Notes: generated by a model from the sequence alone, not told the origin. Positions 45,980 to 55,385 are shown, numbered from the stretch's first letter. The stretch is 64,000 nt of DNA from Chroococcidiopsis sp. CCMEE 29 (GCF_023558375.1 NZ_CP083761.1:1601001-1665000), one strand, 5' to 3'. A program made the numbers and translations.

Positions 45980-47707
45980 TTATACTTCCTGTCCTAAAAA
46001 ATAGACGTAGTAGCCAGTATCGCCAATTTCTTGCCAACCATTTGCAGAAATAGGATCTGGTATCTGTAGACTAGGTTTTTGGATGATAGCTCTTGCTCCA
46101 GTTCTCTCTATAGTTTTGAGAACCTCAGACCTGATGTCAGCATCTTTCTCCCAAAAGCTTTTTTCGTCCGAAATTTCAGCGACAATCTTAACTCGTGCTA
46201 ATCTAGCCCAGAAAGGATGATTATATCCAAAGATTGCAACCCTTTCTCCAGGGTGAATTCCTAACTGATTCAACCTGTTAGCAATTTGCCACTGGATATG
46301 TTGCTGGGGTCTCAATACATTCCACAAGTCTTTTGAAGTTTGGAAAGAAAGCTGGACACCAACTGCTACCAACACAGCAATAGTCATTCCTGCTATCAAT
46401 CTTTTTGATTCTTGGGAGTTAGGAAGACGCACGCTCGAAAAGACTCCAGCAAACAAGAGTACGATGAATGGAGCAATGTACCTTGTACTTGGTTGTGTCT
46501 CTATAAATGCTGATTTCACATCAGTTCCTATCGCGTAAGCACTTAAACCAGCCACGGCGGGGATGAGTAACAGCCAATTATCTGTTAATTCCTTTACTGA
46601 AAGCCAGAACTTACCCCTTACACAAACAAGTATTAAGTAACCAAAAACCAAACTCCCAAGAAATATTTTGTAGTAAAAAATCGTGTTTCTACCTAAAATT
46701 CTTATTTGCCTTGTGAGAATAAACTTAGATTTAAGTCCTTCATACCAGTAAGATGGGTCATGCCAAATAGGATATGTACCGCCTACAGGAGTCCCAAACT
46801 CAAAAGCTTCAGGATTATCAAAAATTTTCCTAGGTGGATGTTTGGGTATACCACCATCAGGTTCCTTACCCTGCCAAAACTTATAACCCTTAACATGATC
46901 GCTTACTAACCATGCATAAGCCAACTTTCCAGTGTCGCTATAGGTTAGGCGACCTTTAGATATGGAAAGTGCAGCGATAAAAGGAGTTGATACAATTGCG
47001 AAAACTAGGAATGCAGCGATTACTCGTGGGAATGCTAGTCTAAGCTTGCCGACTGAAAAAAGGCTAACACCTAAAAAAGCAAAAGATATTGGCAACATAG
47101 CTGCCTTGGATAAATACGCAAATCCAAGAACTGCTCCTAGCATGATGAAGTTAAACCAGCTTTCTGATCGTGTGTGTATACGCAGCACTATCCCGGAAGC
47201 AAAATATATAAGTGCAGACGTACACATATCTGGAGTGTCACTATAGAGACCTGTCCATTTTAGGGAAGACCAAATGAACAAAGTGTAACCTGATACTATC
47301 CATGCCCATTCAGGTATCCTAAGTTTGAAAGAGTCTCGGGATGTTTTATTTTGATAGTAAAATATCAGTTCATTTAGAAAAAAATTAAAGCAAACTAAAG
47401 CAAACAAATACATTAAGAAGTTAACAAGTTTAACTACAGGGAACTCCCAATATGTAGAAGGCTTTAAAACAGCCATAGTCAAACCTAGCAGCCAGGAATA
47501 GAGAGGGCTCCAATAGCCAGCGATCGCTATATTCCAATCACCCCGTAAGTAGGCATCACCGATGTCTAGGTAAGCAATGGCATCATTTGTAGCTAGGTTG
47601 TAACGATTTGCCCAAGCCTGAATAGCACCTAGTAGTAAAGCTATCAGCCAAATAATTGCTTTTATCGGGTATTTTTTTCTTTTAAAAAAGATGGTTTTTT
47701 GCAGCAT
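45980..47707 (-). CDS. GT-C-like membrane glycosyltransferase (ArnT/PMT type)
   Basis: The 575-residue protein has about ten membrane helices. Its first outer loop reads NRYNLATNDAIAYLDIGDAYLRGDW, with acidic residues placed like the catalytic aspartate of GT39/ArnT enzymes, then GYWSPLYSWLLGLTM. The C-terminal 110 residues (GIHPGERVAIFGYNHPFWAR onward) are soluble and periplasmic. Such enzymes use polyprenyl-phosphate sugars, which the GT2 enzyme at 48524-49312 could supply. The ATG is at 47705-47707. Confidence 0.75.
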   Translation of the reverse strand: MLQKTIFFKRKKYPIKAIIWLIALLLGAIQAWANRYNLATNDAIAYLDIGDAYLRGDWNIAIAGYWSPLYSWLLGLTMAVLKPSTYWEFPVVKLVNFLMYLFALVCFNFFLNELIFYYQNKTSRDSFKLRIPEWAWIVSGYTLFIWSSLKWTGLYSDTPDMCTSALIYFASGIVLRIHTRSESWFNFIMLGAVLGFAYLSKAAMLPISFAFLGVSLFSVGKLRLAFPRVIAAFLVFAIVSTPFIAALSISKGRLTYSDTGKLAYAWLVSDHVKGYKFWQGKEPDGGIPKHPPRKIFDNPEAFEFGTPVGGTYPIWHDPSYWYEGLKSKFILTRQIRILGRNTIFYYKIFLGSLVFGYLILVCVRGKFWLSVKELTDNWLLLIPAVAGLSAYAIGTDVKSAFIETQPSTRYIAPFIVLLFAGVFSSVRLPNSQESKRLIAGMTIAVLVAVGVQLSFQTSKDLWNVLRPQQHIQWQIANRLNQLGIHPGERVAIFGYNHPFWARLARVKIVAEISDEKSFWEKDADIRSEVLKTIERTGARAIIQKPSLQIPDPISANGWQEIGDTGYYVYFLGQEV

Positions 47708-47770
47708 ACAAGTTTTATAAAACTACAAATTGCGACAATAGCAAACGCTATTTACCATTAGTAATCAAAA

Positions 47771-48463
47771 CTATATTTTAGTTGCAACTGCGAACAATGA
47801 AAGACCAATAGGAGGCTTTACTATGCTTTCTGTGAAACTGAGTATAGGTACCAAATTGTTAAATAACCCTACTTGTTCAGCAGGAGGCTGGGTGCGGCTT
47901 AAAACCTTTCCATTCAACCACCAACCAGGAATACCTGCAATATTGAAGTACCACATTGAAGGGTTGGAAAAATCCGCTTTTCTGAAAGATTTATTTAACG
48001 TATTCTTGTTGTATCTTCGATAGTGACCGATCACTTCATCCATCGGACTATACAACCATTCCAGAGCAGGGACTTTGACAATTAGCTTTCCTTGAGGCTT
48101 CAAGCAGTCACTCAATGAGCGCAGCATCTGCACATCGTCTTGAATGTGTTCCAGCACATCTAGCATCACTACCGTATCAAACGAAGACCTCCACTGCATC
48201 TGAGTAGCATCTGCATGCAATACTTTCACTCCGGCTTTTCCAGCTAGCCTAGATTTTGCTGCTCTTACATACTCCCGATCCAGATCCACAGCCACGACTC
48301 GCGAACATTGCTGTGCTAGCAGTACTGTAAAGTTGCCATTACCACAACCGATTTCCAGAACCTCTTGACCTAAGGAAGGAAGTATCTGAGAGAAAATCCA
48401 ACCATTGTATCGATTGGCAAGTTTAAGATTCTCTAGCCAGAAGGTCTGAGCATTAGCTATCAT
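47771..48463 (-). CDS. Class I SAM-dependent methyltransferase
   Basis: The 230-residue protein carries EVLEIGCGNGNFTVLLAQ, VVAVDLDREYVRAA, FDTVVMLDVLEHIQDD and LKPQGKLIVKVPALEWLYSPMDE, then HYRRYNKNTLNKSF. This pattern (GHYRRY after PALEWLYS) is common in methyltransferases paired with DPM1-like GT2 genes, as here with the gene 60 bp upstream at 48524. The acceptor is unknown. The ATG is at 48461-48463. Confidence 0.8.
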   Translation of the reverse strand: MIANAQTFWLENLKLANRYNGWIFSQILPSLGQEVLEIGCGNGNFTVLLAQQCSRVVAVDLDREYVRAAKSRLAGKAGVKVLHADATQMQWRSSFDTVVMLDVLEHIQDDVQMLRSLSDCLKPQGKLIVKVPALEWLYSPMDEVIGHYRRYNKNTLNKSFRKADFSNPSMWYFNIAGIPGWWLNGKVLSRTQPPAEQVGLFNNLVPILSFTESIVKPPIGLSLFAVATKI

Positions 48464-48523
48464 AGTGTACCTTCTTTACAAGATTACCAATCAAGCAGTG
48501 CAACGTAAAAAAGGTTTAACTGA

Positions 48524-49312
48524 CTACTCATACCCCTGTATCTGCACAAGTTTTTTAGGAACACGATAGAAAGACGAACGTAGATTACAGAACAGGTTGA
48601 AATATAGAATGTACCACAGGGCTTCTACGCCATCTTTGAGCCCAATTTTTTTTCCTTCAGCGTAGGTACGTCCGTAGTAACTGATTGGCACCTCATAGAT
48701 CACACATCTACGTTTGGCTAGCTTGCTGACTTTAGCCGTGACTTCAATCTCAAAGCCAAAACCCCTAGAAGTAATGTCCATATTTCGGATAATGTCGCCG
48801 CGGAAGGCTTTATAACCTGTTTCTACATCAGTCATATTCAGGTTAGTAAACAAGTTGGATAGAAATGTGAGGAACTGATTCGCCAAATAATGAGAAAAAT
48901 ACAAAACGCGGGCAGCTTTACGAACTAGAAAGCGAGAACCATACACCACATCGGCTTTACCATCCAGAATCGGTTGTATAACCTCGGGAATCTCCCCGGG
49001 ATCGTACTCAAGATCAGCATCCTGAACAATAACGATGTCACCTTTGGTGAGCGCAAACCCAGTTTTCAGCGCTTTAGTCTTGCCAGCATTCTTTGCATGT
49101 CTAGCTATACGTACTTGTGAATGCAGCTGGGATAGTTGTAAAGCAATATCTGGAGTGCGATCTGTTGAACAATCATCGACAATGATAATTTCTAGCAAGC
49201 CTGGAAGAGCCAGGAGCTTATGAACTACAGCAGTCAGAGTAAATTCTTCGTTGTAAACAGGTATGACTACTGATAAGCAGGTAGAAAGAGCAGGATTTTG
49301 AAGAGCAATCAT
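48524..49312 (-). CDS. GT2 polyprenyl-phosphate glycosyltransferase
   Basis: The 262-residue enzyme is a compact DPM1-like GT2: VIPVYNEEFTLTAVVHKLL, IIVDDCSTD, RHAKNAGKTKALKTGFAL and VQDADLEYDPGEIP. YGSRF and DVETGYKAFRGDII also appear, and GFGFEIEVTAKVSK with IYEVPISYYGRTYAEGKKI completes the polyprenyl-phosphate branch signature. No membrane helix follows, unlike the gene at 5147-6190. It probably forms a lipid-linked sugar for the GT-C enzyme at 45980-47707. The ATG is at 49310-49312. Confidence 0.87.
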   Translation of the reverse strand: MIALQNPALSTCLSVVIPVYNEEFTLTAVVHKLLALPGLLEIIIVDDCSTDRTPDIALQLSQLHSQVRIARHAKNAGKTKALKTGFALTKGDIVIVQDADLEYDPGEIPEVIQPILDGKADVVYGSRFLVRKAARVLYFSHYLANQFLTFLSNLFTNLNMTDVETGYKAFRGDIIRNMDITSRGFGFEIEVTAKVSKLAKRRCVIYEVPISYYGRTYAEGKKIGLKDGVEALWYILYFNLFCNLRSSFYRVPKKLVQIQGYE

Positions 49313-49373
49313 AATCAGTGCTGGTATTCTAAAAGTTAAAAAGGGGAGGCAAAGAGAGCTCAGAAAGAAAAAA

Positions 49374-49428
49374 TACCTGGCGATTGGAAATCGCGGCTAC
49401 ACAAAAGAAGTCCGCCTGCGCGAACTTA
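49374..49428. repeat. Palindromic dispersed repeat (CGCGGCTACACA family), copy 3
   Basis: GCGATTGGAAATCGC hairpin, GGCTACACAAAAGAA linker, then the TCCGCCTGCGCGAA stem. It is related to 36877-36937 and 42582-42634. Confidence 0.65.
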
Positions 49429-49702
49429 TATGTAGGCTGCGGAGGCAGGCTTTGTGTATAAAAGCGCCGCAACTTCTGCCCCCCTTCTTAAGTTGTGAGT
49501 GGAGCCGTCAAGGGTTCAAGGGGGTTAGGGGGGATCGAAGGCTAGAAATTGCTGAGTGCAAGCATTTGTGTGTACACGGTAGCTTCTGAAGGGGGGTAAG
49601 AGGGGTTGGCGTAGCCCAGGCTTCCAGTCTGAGGGCGATTTGCCAAAATGGGATGCTCCCCTTTCACTTTTTTATTAAACTCATTTCACATGCTAAAAAA
49701 GA

Positions 49703-49782
49703 CACACTTATCCTACTTCCAGGGCTGCTAAAGTGCACTCTTTGGTGTCGTCTCTAACAGACCACAGCGCATATAACGCTGG
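49703..49782. repeat. 80-bp dispersed intergenic repeat, copy 2
   Basis: Partner of 36527-36606 in the same orientation. The middle 30 bp are identical. Confidence 0.8.
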
Positions 49783-49984
49783 TAATTGAAATCAAATTAC
49801 TATAATTTTAGTTTTTGCAACTTACGTTAAATTAAAGTATTTGAGAAAATTTCAAATAACCAGTTGAAATAGAATCAATATCTGTACTAATTTACGCAAA
49901 TCCCAATTAATTAAACTGTAGCTTCTCGCTTAAAAATAATTTTTGCTTTGGATTAAAACCATCTATTTTATCTGACGACTATAC

Positions 49985-50130
49985 TCGTAGTGCTTGCAGG
50001 CTAGATAGCTAGGTTTTTGCTTGAAGTAATGAAGAAACTTAAGTATTACTTTAAGCGACATCATGCAGTCATTATGTTCTTAAAGGCAAAATCTTGTCGA
50101 TACAGAAAAGGTAAGGATTCAGGTCTAGAA
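49985..50130 (-). promoter_or_regulatory. Conserved intergenic element, copy B
   Basis: Words shared with copy C run in the same order: GCTAGATAG, TGCTTGAAGT, TACTTTAAGCGA, TTAAAGGCAAAAT, TTGTCGATACAG and TTCAGG. It is the most distant copy from its downstream gene (the GT2 start at 49312 is about 670 bp away). Function is unknown. Confidence 0.45.
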
Positions 50131-50500
50131 TTTAATTGGGGAAAATGTCTAGGAACTTAGCTACATAATTCTAGCCGCGCTACCTCAAGGTATTGTCAAC
50201 TGAGCTCTTGCAGCTGCAGTTGTAGCAGCAAATCCAATTGGTCAGCGGCTTAAACTTACTTACCTTTAAGAAGGTAGTTAAATCGACAGCCCCTGCAAGT
50301 AAGATAAATACAATGGATTAGCTGACAGGTGAGTCAGCCATAGTGATTGAGAAACTAGCTCAACGCGCTAGCAGACGTAACTGTGGCAGTGTTCCACGCG
50401 GCTTGCACTTTTAGCACTGCCTGCCGCGAGACAACCGTTTTTAGGTTTGAGTAGAGTTGCACTGAGAACATTTCATCTGTTCATTGTGCATTATCCTTCA

Positions 50501-51418
50501 TTACGCTTTTAGCAATGCCCTCTCCATGAATTGTTCAACACAGTGTAGTTGATAGACAGCGTGAGCATTGTGGAACCATTCATACAGCGTATTTAGGAGC
50601 TGTTGCTGACATTCTATCTCAGTGATCTGGATATCTTGATAAGTAACAACTTCCTCCAGGAAAATTTGGGTGGCATGCAAGCATAAATGGGCAGCATCAC
50701 GCAAAGCGGTGAAATTAATCCCAGGCGGAGCTATCTCAGAGCTGTCAGTCAAGGAATGCCACTCATTAAGGTGAAGCTCTAGCAAGCTTGCTGGCATCAC
50801 CCTGAGCGCTACGTGTCGAGCTGGTAGACAGTTTAAACCTACGAGCTTGGCGCGCTTGGCTGTGGTATTTGCTGACTTCGCTCCCCATTCGTATGGAGCG
50901 GCACCAGTATGCCAGGATTCAGCAGCCTGCGCTTGGTGTTTGCTAATGAAAGCCTCTAGTTGAGCTTTTAACCTCAGTGAATCTGGCTGATGAGGCAACT
51001 GTTGTAATTGCTCTGCCACTTCAGTCAACAAAGAGCGTGCCTGGTGGACCGAAGCAGAAGTATACTCACAAAATAAGGATTTATCTCCTTCTTCCAGTAA
51101 ATAGATAAGTGTAATAGCAGCCTCACATAGCTGTTCGATTAATAACTGACTTCCTATTCGGTCGTGGTGAAGTTCGAGGAAGACATAGGAGTAATAATGG
51201 CGACTCATTTTAGAGAACAAACCAAGAATAGCCAGGTTAGATGGCTCTTTTGTGAAGTCTTTAACTTCTCCTAAAGTAAGTTTAATTTGTTCCAGGTGCT
51301 GATGTAGGATGTAGCTAGATTTAAGAAAGGCTTTACTGAAGGCTTGCTCAGAACCTTTGATCGAGTCAATGTTTGGCAGGCGGAGTTCAGCTTGATTCAA
51401 TGTCAGTTTTATGCTCAT
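50501..51418 (-). CDS. Protein of unknown function, all-helical
   Basis: The 305-residue protein has no family I can name with confidence. Its sequence is soluble, rich in leucine, glutamine and histidine, and predicted mostly helical. Notable segments are FLELHHDRIGSQLLIEQLCEAAITLIYLLEEGD, YTSASVHQARSLL and LHLNEWHSLTDSSE. The histidine- and acid-rich layout recalls DUF5677-like proteins, some of which appear in defence islands, but this is a weak resemblance. It is a lone gene between two intergenic regions, both holding the conserved element. The ribosome site GGGGGA precedes the ATG at 51416-51418. Confidence 0.6.
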   Translation of the reverse strand: MSIKLTLNQAELRLPNIDSIKGSEQAFSKAFLKSSYILHQHLEQIKLTLGEVKDFTKEPSNLAILGLFSKMSRHYYSYVFLELHHDRIGSQLLIEQLCEAAITLIYLLEEGDKSLFCEYTSASVHQARSLLTEVAEQLQQLPHQPDSLRLKAQLEAFISKHQAQAAESWHTGAAPYEWGAKSANTTAKRAKLVGLNCLPARHVALRVMPASLLELHLNEWHSLTDSSEIAPPGINFTALRDAAHLCLHATQIFLEEVVTYQDIQITEIECQQQLLNTLYEWFHNAHAVYQLHCVEQFMERALLKA

Positions 51419-51789
51419 CTATCCCCCATACAGGTTAAATTACGGACATAACGCACCTTTGGAAGAAAGATCTTTTGCCAAGTCACTACTTTGAAGCTAG
51501 ATCCGCCTATAGCAGTGAGCAGGCTAAGGCCACAGCAATAGTACGCTAGATATCTAGCTCCCTGCTTGAAGTGACCAAAGAGATCTTAATCTGTAAGTAG
51601 TACTTTAGGCGATATATCCTGTAATTATGCCTGTAAAGGACAAAATTTGTCGATACAGCAAAGTTCAGGTGTTTTACAGCGTTTTACAGCATCATTGGGT
51701 CAAACAAGGTCGGTTCAATCGGTATAGATTTTAGGGACTTGCATGGACGGTTGATGCTGCCATCGAGGCTTGTGCAGCTATGGTAGAGC
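51419..51789. other. 371-bp intergenic region with conserved element copy C
   Basis: It contains copy C of the four-copy element (51541-51715). Otherwise nothing stands out; no open frame or hairpin with a T-tract is evident. Confidence 0.6.
51541..51715 (-). promoter_or_regulatory. Conserved intergenic element, copy C
   Basis: It aligns with copy B over GCTAGATATCTAG, TGCTTGAAGTGA, TACTTTAGGCGA and TTGTCGATACAG, and with copies A and D over AAGTTCAGGTGTTTTACAGC. It therefore links the B-type and the A/D-type halves. It ends about 120 bp upstream of the ATG at 51418 (read on the minus strand). Function is unknown. Confidence 0.5.
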
Positions 51790-53028
51790 TCAAGCTAAAG
51801 AATGTCTAGCAGGTGAGCCATAGATTTCCACCAGCTGATCGTTAAGCTTGTCAGTGCTATAGTATTCTTCCACGTAGGCACGACCATTCTTGCCGATCTC
51901 AGACCAGCTCTCTGGGTGTTCACTCAGATAGCTCAACTTCTCAGCTAAAGCACTGACATCTCGCTCGGGAACAAGGAAGCCCGAAACACCATTTTCGATC
52001 AGTTCAGGAATTCCACTGTGTAGAGTGCTTACTACTGGCAATCCCATAGCCATCGCCTCCATTAACACGACAGGAGTGCCCTCCTGATCGCTTTCTCTAC
52101 TCGTTACGCTTGGAGCCAGCAAGATATCAGAATTATTGAGTATCTCGATAATCTCCTGCTGCTGTTTCCAACCGAGCAGTTTCACTACGTCACTAACATC
52201 CAGTTCTTGAATCAGTCGCTGCAGATCTTCCCGCAGGGGACCATCACCGACGATATTGTACTCGATGTTCTGGTTGAATGCTAACTTTGCAACAGCGCGA
52301 ATACCATACTCCACACCTTTCTTTTCGACGAGGCGGGCGATCGTCACTACCCGGATTCGACCATCAGAACGCAGTTGACGGGGAGCAAAGGAAAACTTTT
52401 TGCAATCGATCCCGATCCGATGCAAGATAATCTTCTGCTCATTGCAACCCAGCTTGAGCAACCGGCTTTTCATATATTTGCTGATTGGAAATAACAGGTC
52501 TGCAGCATCAAACAATCGGTCGTAGATGCGATCGCCAAACTCCTGCAGATAAACAGAGATGTCATAGCCGTAAAACGTCGTGATTAACTTGCCTTGAAGA
52601 GCGCCGATATCCCGCCACAACACACCTCTTATCCCATTCATTCCAAAATGGCAATGGATAATATCATAGGGCTGTTTACGAAGAAACGGTATCACCTTAT
52701 AGAACAACATTAATGACCTTGCCTGCTTACCATACTTAAAAACATTTAGTGAGCGTAACAAGACCAAGGGAGATTTGTAGTAATTTGTAGCTAGCAACCC
52801 AATACCTTTCAGCAGGCGTAATAGTTTATTATCTGGTCTTCTGGGTGGATAGTAGGTACAATTGATGAGGTCATATTTCTCTACATCTGGATGGAGCTTA
52901 GGCTCATGCCTCGGATAATCTGCATAAATATCAACTTCATGACCACGATCTATTAAACCCGTGATTTGATTCAAGATAAATGTTTCAGATAAGGCTGGAA
53001 ATGCAGTAACAATAAAAGCTATTCTCAC
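51790..53028 (-). CDS. Glycosyltransferase family 4
   Basis: The 412-residue GT-B enzyme begins IAFIVTAFPALSETFILNQI, typical of the sulfoquinovosyl/colanic-acid type GT4 group. It has HCHFGMNGIR in the N-terminal domain. The C-terminal domain has RVVTIARLVEKKGVEYGIRA, YNIVGDGPLREDLQ, LLAPSVTSRESDQEGTPVVLMEAMAMG (the donor-binding E-x7-E region) and SGIPELIENGVSGFLV. It is a retaining transferase of unknown donor. The start is GTG at 53026-53028, with GGAAG about 11 bases upstream. Confidence 0.88.
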   Translation of the reverse strand: MRIAFIVTAFPALSETFILNQITGLIDRGHEVDIYADYPRHEPKLHPDVEKYDLINCTYYPPRRPDNKLLRLLKGIGLLATNYYKSPLVLLRSLNVFKYGKQARSLMLFYKVIPFLRKQPYDIIHCHFGMNGIRGVLWRDIGALQGKLITTFYGYDISVYLQEFGDRIYDRLFDAADLLFPISKYMKSRLLKLGCNEQKIILHRIGIDCKKFSFAPRQLRSDGRIRVVTIARLVEKKGVEYGIRAVAKLAFNQNIEYNIVGDGPLREDLQRLIQELDVSDVVKLLGWKQQQEIIEILNNSDILLAPSVTSRESDQEGTPVVLMEAMAMGLPVVSTLHSGIPELIENGVSGFLVPERDVSALAEKLSYLSEHPESWSEIGKNGRAYVEEYYSTDKLNDQLVEIYGSPARHSLA

Positions 53029-53078
53029 GAGGACAACTTCCTAAAACGTAAGTGTATGTTTCACCTAATATGACTGTT

Positions 53079-54146
53079 TTAGACACATACTATCGAGCTA
53101 CTGAGGTCATGGGGTGAAAGCGGTAAAGGGGTATTTTTAAAGGTGCTTGAAAATTCTGCCCTCAATTTTCTTGGCCAGCGCCTTGCTACATACCCTCGCG
53201 CAACGCGCCCAGTAAAAGGGTTCCCCCACACCTTGAAGTAAAACAGTCCTTCCAAATACTCTATATTGCCGATTAGTTGTTTTTCCTGACAAAAGGTCCA
53301 AACTCTCGTCGCTTCCTTTTTTGACCCGTATTTAGCCCATTTGTTGGCAAGCCAGAAATAAAGACCAGCTAGAAGGTACCGCCTATGAGCATCAATTAGT
53401 TGCGCTTTCGAGAGCATACAGTGGACTTTTGAAAACAGCCGTTCGTTTGATCGGATATGTTCAGCCATTGTGTACCCTGTTGAACCAATCGTCTCTCTGC
53501 CAGGTGCAGGCATACGCCAAAAGCAATCAGGTCCAGCAAATCTTTTGTAATTGAGACCTTCAATCAATGCCCGAAAATGAAATTCCCAGTCTTGCCACCT
53601 CAGAAGGCTTTCGTCCCATGGTCCAAGCTGGGTGAGCGCCTGTCGTCTCCAGATCGGACCGGTTGTTGCCCATGGGACATCGAGGGAAAGAAACCGATCA
53701 ATATCATTCTCCTGAGTGTCCGCATTCCAGAGCAGTGGCACATCACCTGGCATTATTTGGAAGAGTTGACAGGGAAACACTCCAAAATCTAAGCTCGGAT
53801 GATCCTGCATTGCCTTAACGCGATTTTCCAGACAAAAAGGTGCAAGACAATCATCTGAGTCCAGAAAAACTATGTACTTACCTGTTGAAACGGTAATTCC
53901 TATGTTGCGGCAAACAGGAGAACCGCTTCGATTGCCACTTCGCCTTAGGAAGCGAATACGCGGATCTTCCCTTGATAATATCAACATTTGTTCAACGGTG
54001 CCGTCAGTTGAGTCATCGTCAACAACTATGGCTTCCCAGTTTGTGTAGGTCTGCTTGCGAATTGATTCCACTGTTTCATACAAAAGTGACCAGCAATTCT
54101 TTGTGGGAATAATGATGGAAACCTGGGGTAAAGTATGAAAACCCAT
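53079..54146 (-). CDS. Glycosyltransferase family 2
   Basis: The ATG at 54144-54146 (MGFHTLPQVS) is better than a TTG six bases upstream. The roughly 355-residue protein has VSIIIPTKNCWSLLYETVESI, VVDDDSTDGTVEQM, RRSGNRSGSPVCRNIGI, FLDSDDCLAP and WQDWEFHFRALIEG, a complete GT2 domain. The C-terminal third is basic and lacks a known domain. Forty-seven bp separate it from the next gene, so it belongs to the same transcription unit as the neighbouring glycosyltransferases. Confidence 0.85.
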   Translation of the reverse strand: MGFHTLPQVSIIIPTKNCWSLLYETVESIRKQTYTNWEAIVVDDDSTDGTVEQMLILSREDPRIRFLRRSGNRSGSPVCRNIGITVSTGKYIVFLDSDDCLAPFCLENRVKAMQDHPSLDFGVFPCQLFQIMPGDVPLLWNADTQENDIDRFLSLDVPWATTGPIWRRQALTQLGPWDESLLRWQDWEFHFRALIEGLNYKRFAGPDCFWRMPAPGRETIGSTGYTMAEHIRSNERLFSKVHCMLSKAQLIDAHRRYLLAGLYFWLANKWAKYGSKKEATRVWTFCQEKQLIGNIEYLEGLFYFKVWGNPFTGRVARGYVARRWPRKLRAEFSSTFKNTPLPLSPHDLSSSIVCV

Positions 54147-54199
54147 ACACAAGATTTAAAGTCTTTAAAACGTACTCTGGTAATCTGAATTAATCTTAA

Positions 54200-55294
54200 C
54201 TATTTAGTTGGAGAAAATTCTGAACTTTTTAGTGATGTAGCTTCAATAATTTTACCTTCTGCCTCCCTATACCGCTTCAGCAACCAGTCAGGCTGAAAGT
54301 AAGTTACAGCACTACCAATATTATAAAGCAGCTCAAGCCATAAAATAATTGGAACGACCATAGGAAAGAAAATCAAACGGTGTGGCTTTTCACGTAAAAC
54401 TGCAGAAATTCGCTCCCAATTGAATGGTCTTACCCACCAAATTGTGGAGGCAATACTACGAATTCTTTGGTAGTGTGTAAGGTCTAGAGCAGCTGACAAT
54501 TTAGAGTAATCAGCAACATCTGAAGTTTTTGTCAAACCAAGCTTAATCTGCTCCCTCAAAACACGATCTCGACCCCTTAATAAATAGCGCCAAAAAGAAA
54601 AAGATATAGTTGGCGGTTCGTGGGTAGCCCGAGCCTGTGGATGTTTCCAGATCTTATATCCTTTGATATTGCACAAATAGTGAGCATGTACATAACAGTT
54701 GCCCCGATAAAGCGGTAAATTAGTGGGAATGGGATTTTGTAATAAAAAATTACGGCGAAATGCTACATCATTCAAGAAATAATTTTTTGATTCGTATGGA
54801 TGCTCTCGACATGAAAACCGGGGAAAGAAGTAGTGCATGGCTATTGCAAGCTCATAGGGATTCCTAACAGGTGTACTCGTCTCCCCTGCAACAACATCAA
54901 TATCTAATTGCAAGAAGGGAGTAAGTATATTTCTTAGCCAATTTGATTCATAAATACAGTCTGAGTCGCAAAAAACAATGATTTCGCCTGTAGCAAGGCT
55001 AGCTCCCATCATTTTTGCTTCGTAGTAGCTAATTCCTGCTGCGCGTTGCACAGTAATCCACGGATACATTAAGCAGATTTGTTCAATTACTTCAGCCGGT
55101 GCATCGCCACCATCTATGATTAGAAACTCATTAGCCTGTTCAGGTGAAAGATCTTGAGCAACAAGTGAAGCTAAGCTGCGATAAATATTATCAAGCTCCA
55201 CGCTGGAGAGATTTTCCGTTTCATATACGATAGAAAAACTTGGAATTTTTGTTTCTGCTACTGGCTTTAACGGTTCTTCTTTGACGTGTGTCAT
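54200..55294 (-). CDS. Glycosyltransferase family 2 with C-terminal membrane hairpin
   Basis: The ATG at 55292-55294 (MTHVKEEPLK) has a strong ribosome site, GGAAGGGAG, 8-9 bases upstream and is chosen over the start at 55339. The product of about 364 residues has SFSIVYETENLSSVELDNIYRSL, EFLIIDGGDAP, FCDSDCIYESNWL and RNFLLQNPIPTNLPLYRGNCYVHAHYL. A hydrophobic stretch (LIFFPMVVPIILWLELLYNIG) lies near the C-terminus. This is the GT2 type in which a DSD motif binds the metal. It probably works at the membrane. Confidence 0.8.
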   Translation of the reverse strand: MTHVKEEPLKPVAETKIPSFSIVYETENLSSVELDNIYRSLASLVAQDLSPEQANEFLIIDGGDAPAEVIEQICLMYPWITVQRAAGISYYEAKMMGASLATGEIIVFCDSDCIYESNWLRNILTPFLQLDIDVVAGETSTPVRNPYELAIAMHYFFPRFSCREHPYESKNYFLNDVAFRRNFLLQNPIPTNLPLYRGNCYVHAHYLCNIKGYKIWKHPQARATHEPPTISFSFWRYLLRGRDRVLREQIKLGLTKTSDVADYSKLSAALDLTHYQRIRSIASTIWWVRPFNWERISAVLREKPHRLIFFPMVVPIILWLELLYNIGSAVTYFQPDWLLKRYREAEGKIIEATSLKSSEFSPTK

Positions 55295-55385
55295 AATAAT
55301 TACTCCCTTCCTACAACAGTTTTTTGCGATTTTATACAAGAACTGCCTTGTTGTTGCCTATCTCATGTATTCGTGTACAAGATCT

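Larger units (their letters stand above)
49313..50500. other. 1.2-kb intergenic region with three repeat families
   Basis: No gene is seen. It holds the palindromic CGCGGCTACACA repeat at 49374-49428, G-rich runs near 49520-49620, the 80-bp repeat at 49703-49782, and copy B of the conserved element at 49985-50130. A hairpin at 50385-50421 (GGCAGTG stem) follows the gene at 50501-51418 but lacks a T-tract. Confidence 0.6.

Noticed and set aside
50385-50421. Rho-independent terminator after the gene at 50501
   Set aside because: There is a 7-bp stem (GGCAGTG/CACTGCC), but the loop is 23 bases and no T-tract follows on the minus strand.
36098-50500. tRNA or rRNA genes in the long intergenic regions
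   Set aside because: No cloverleaf-like set of arms or TTCGA-type loop with matching acceptor stem was seen.
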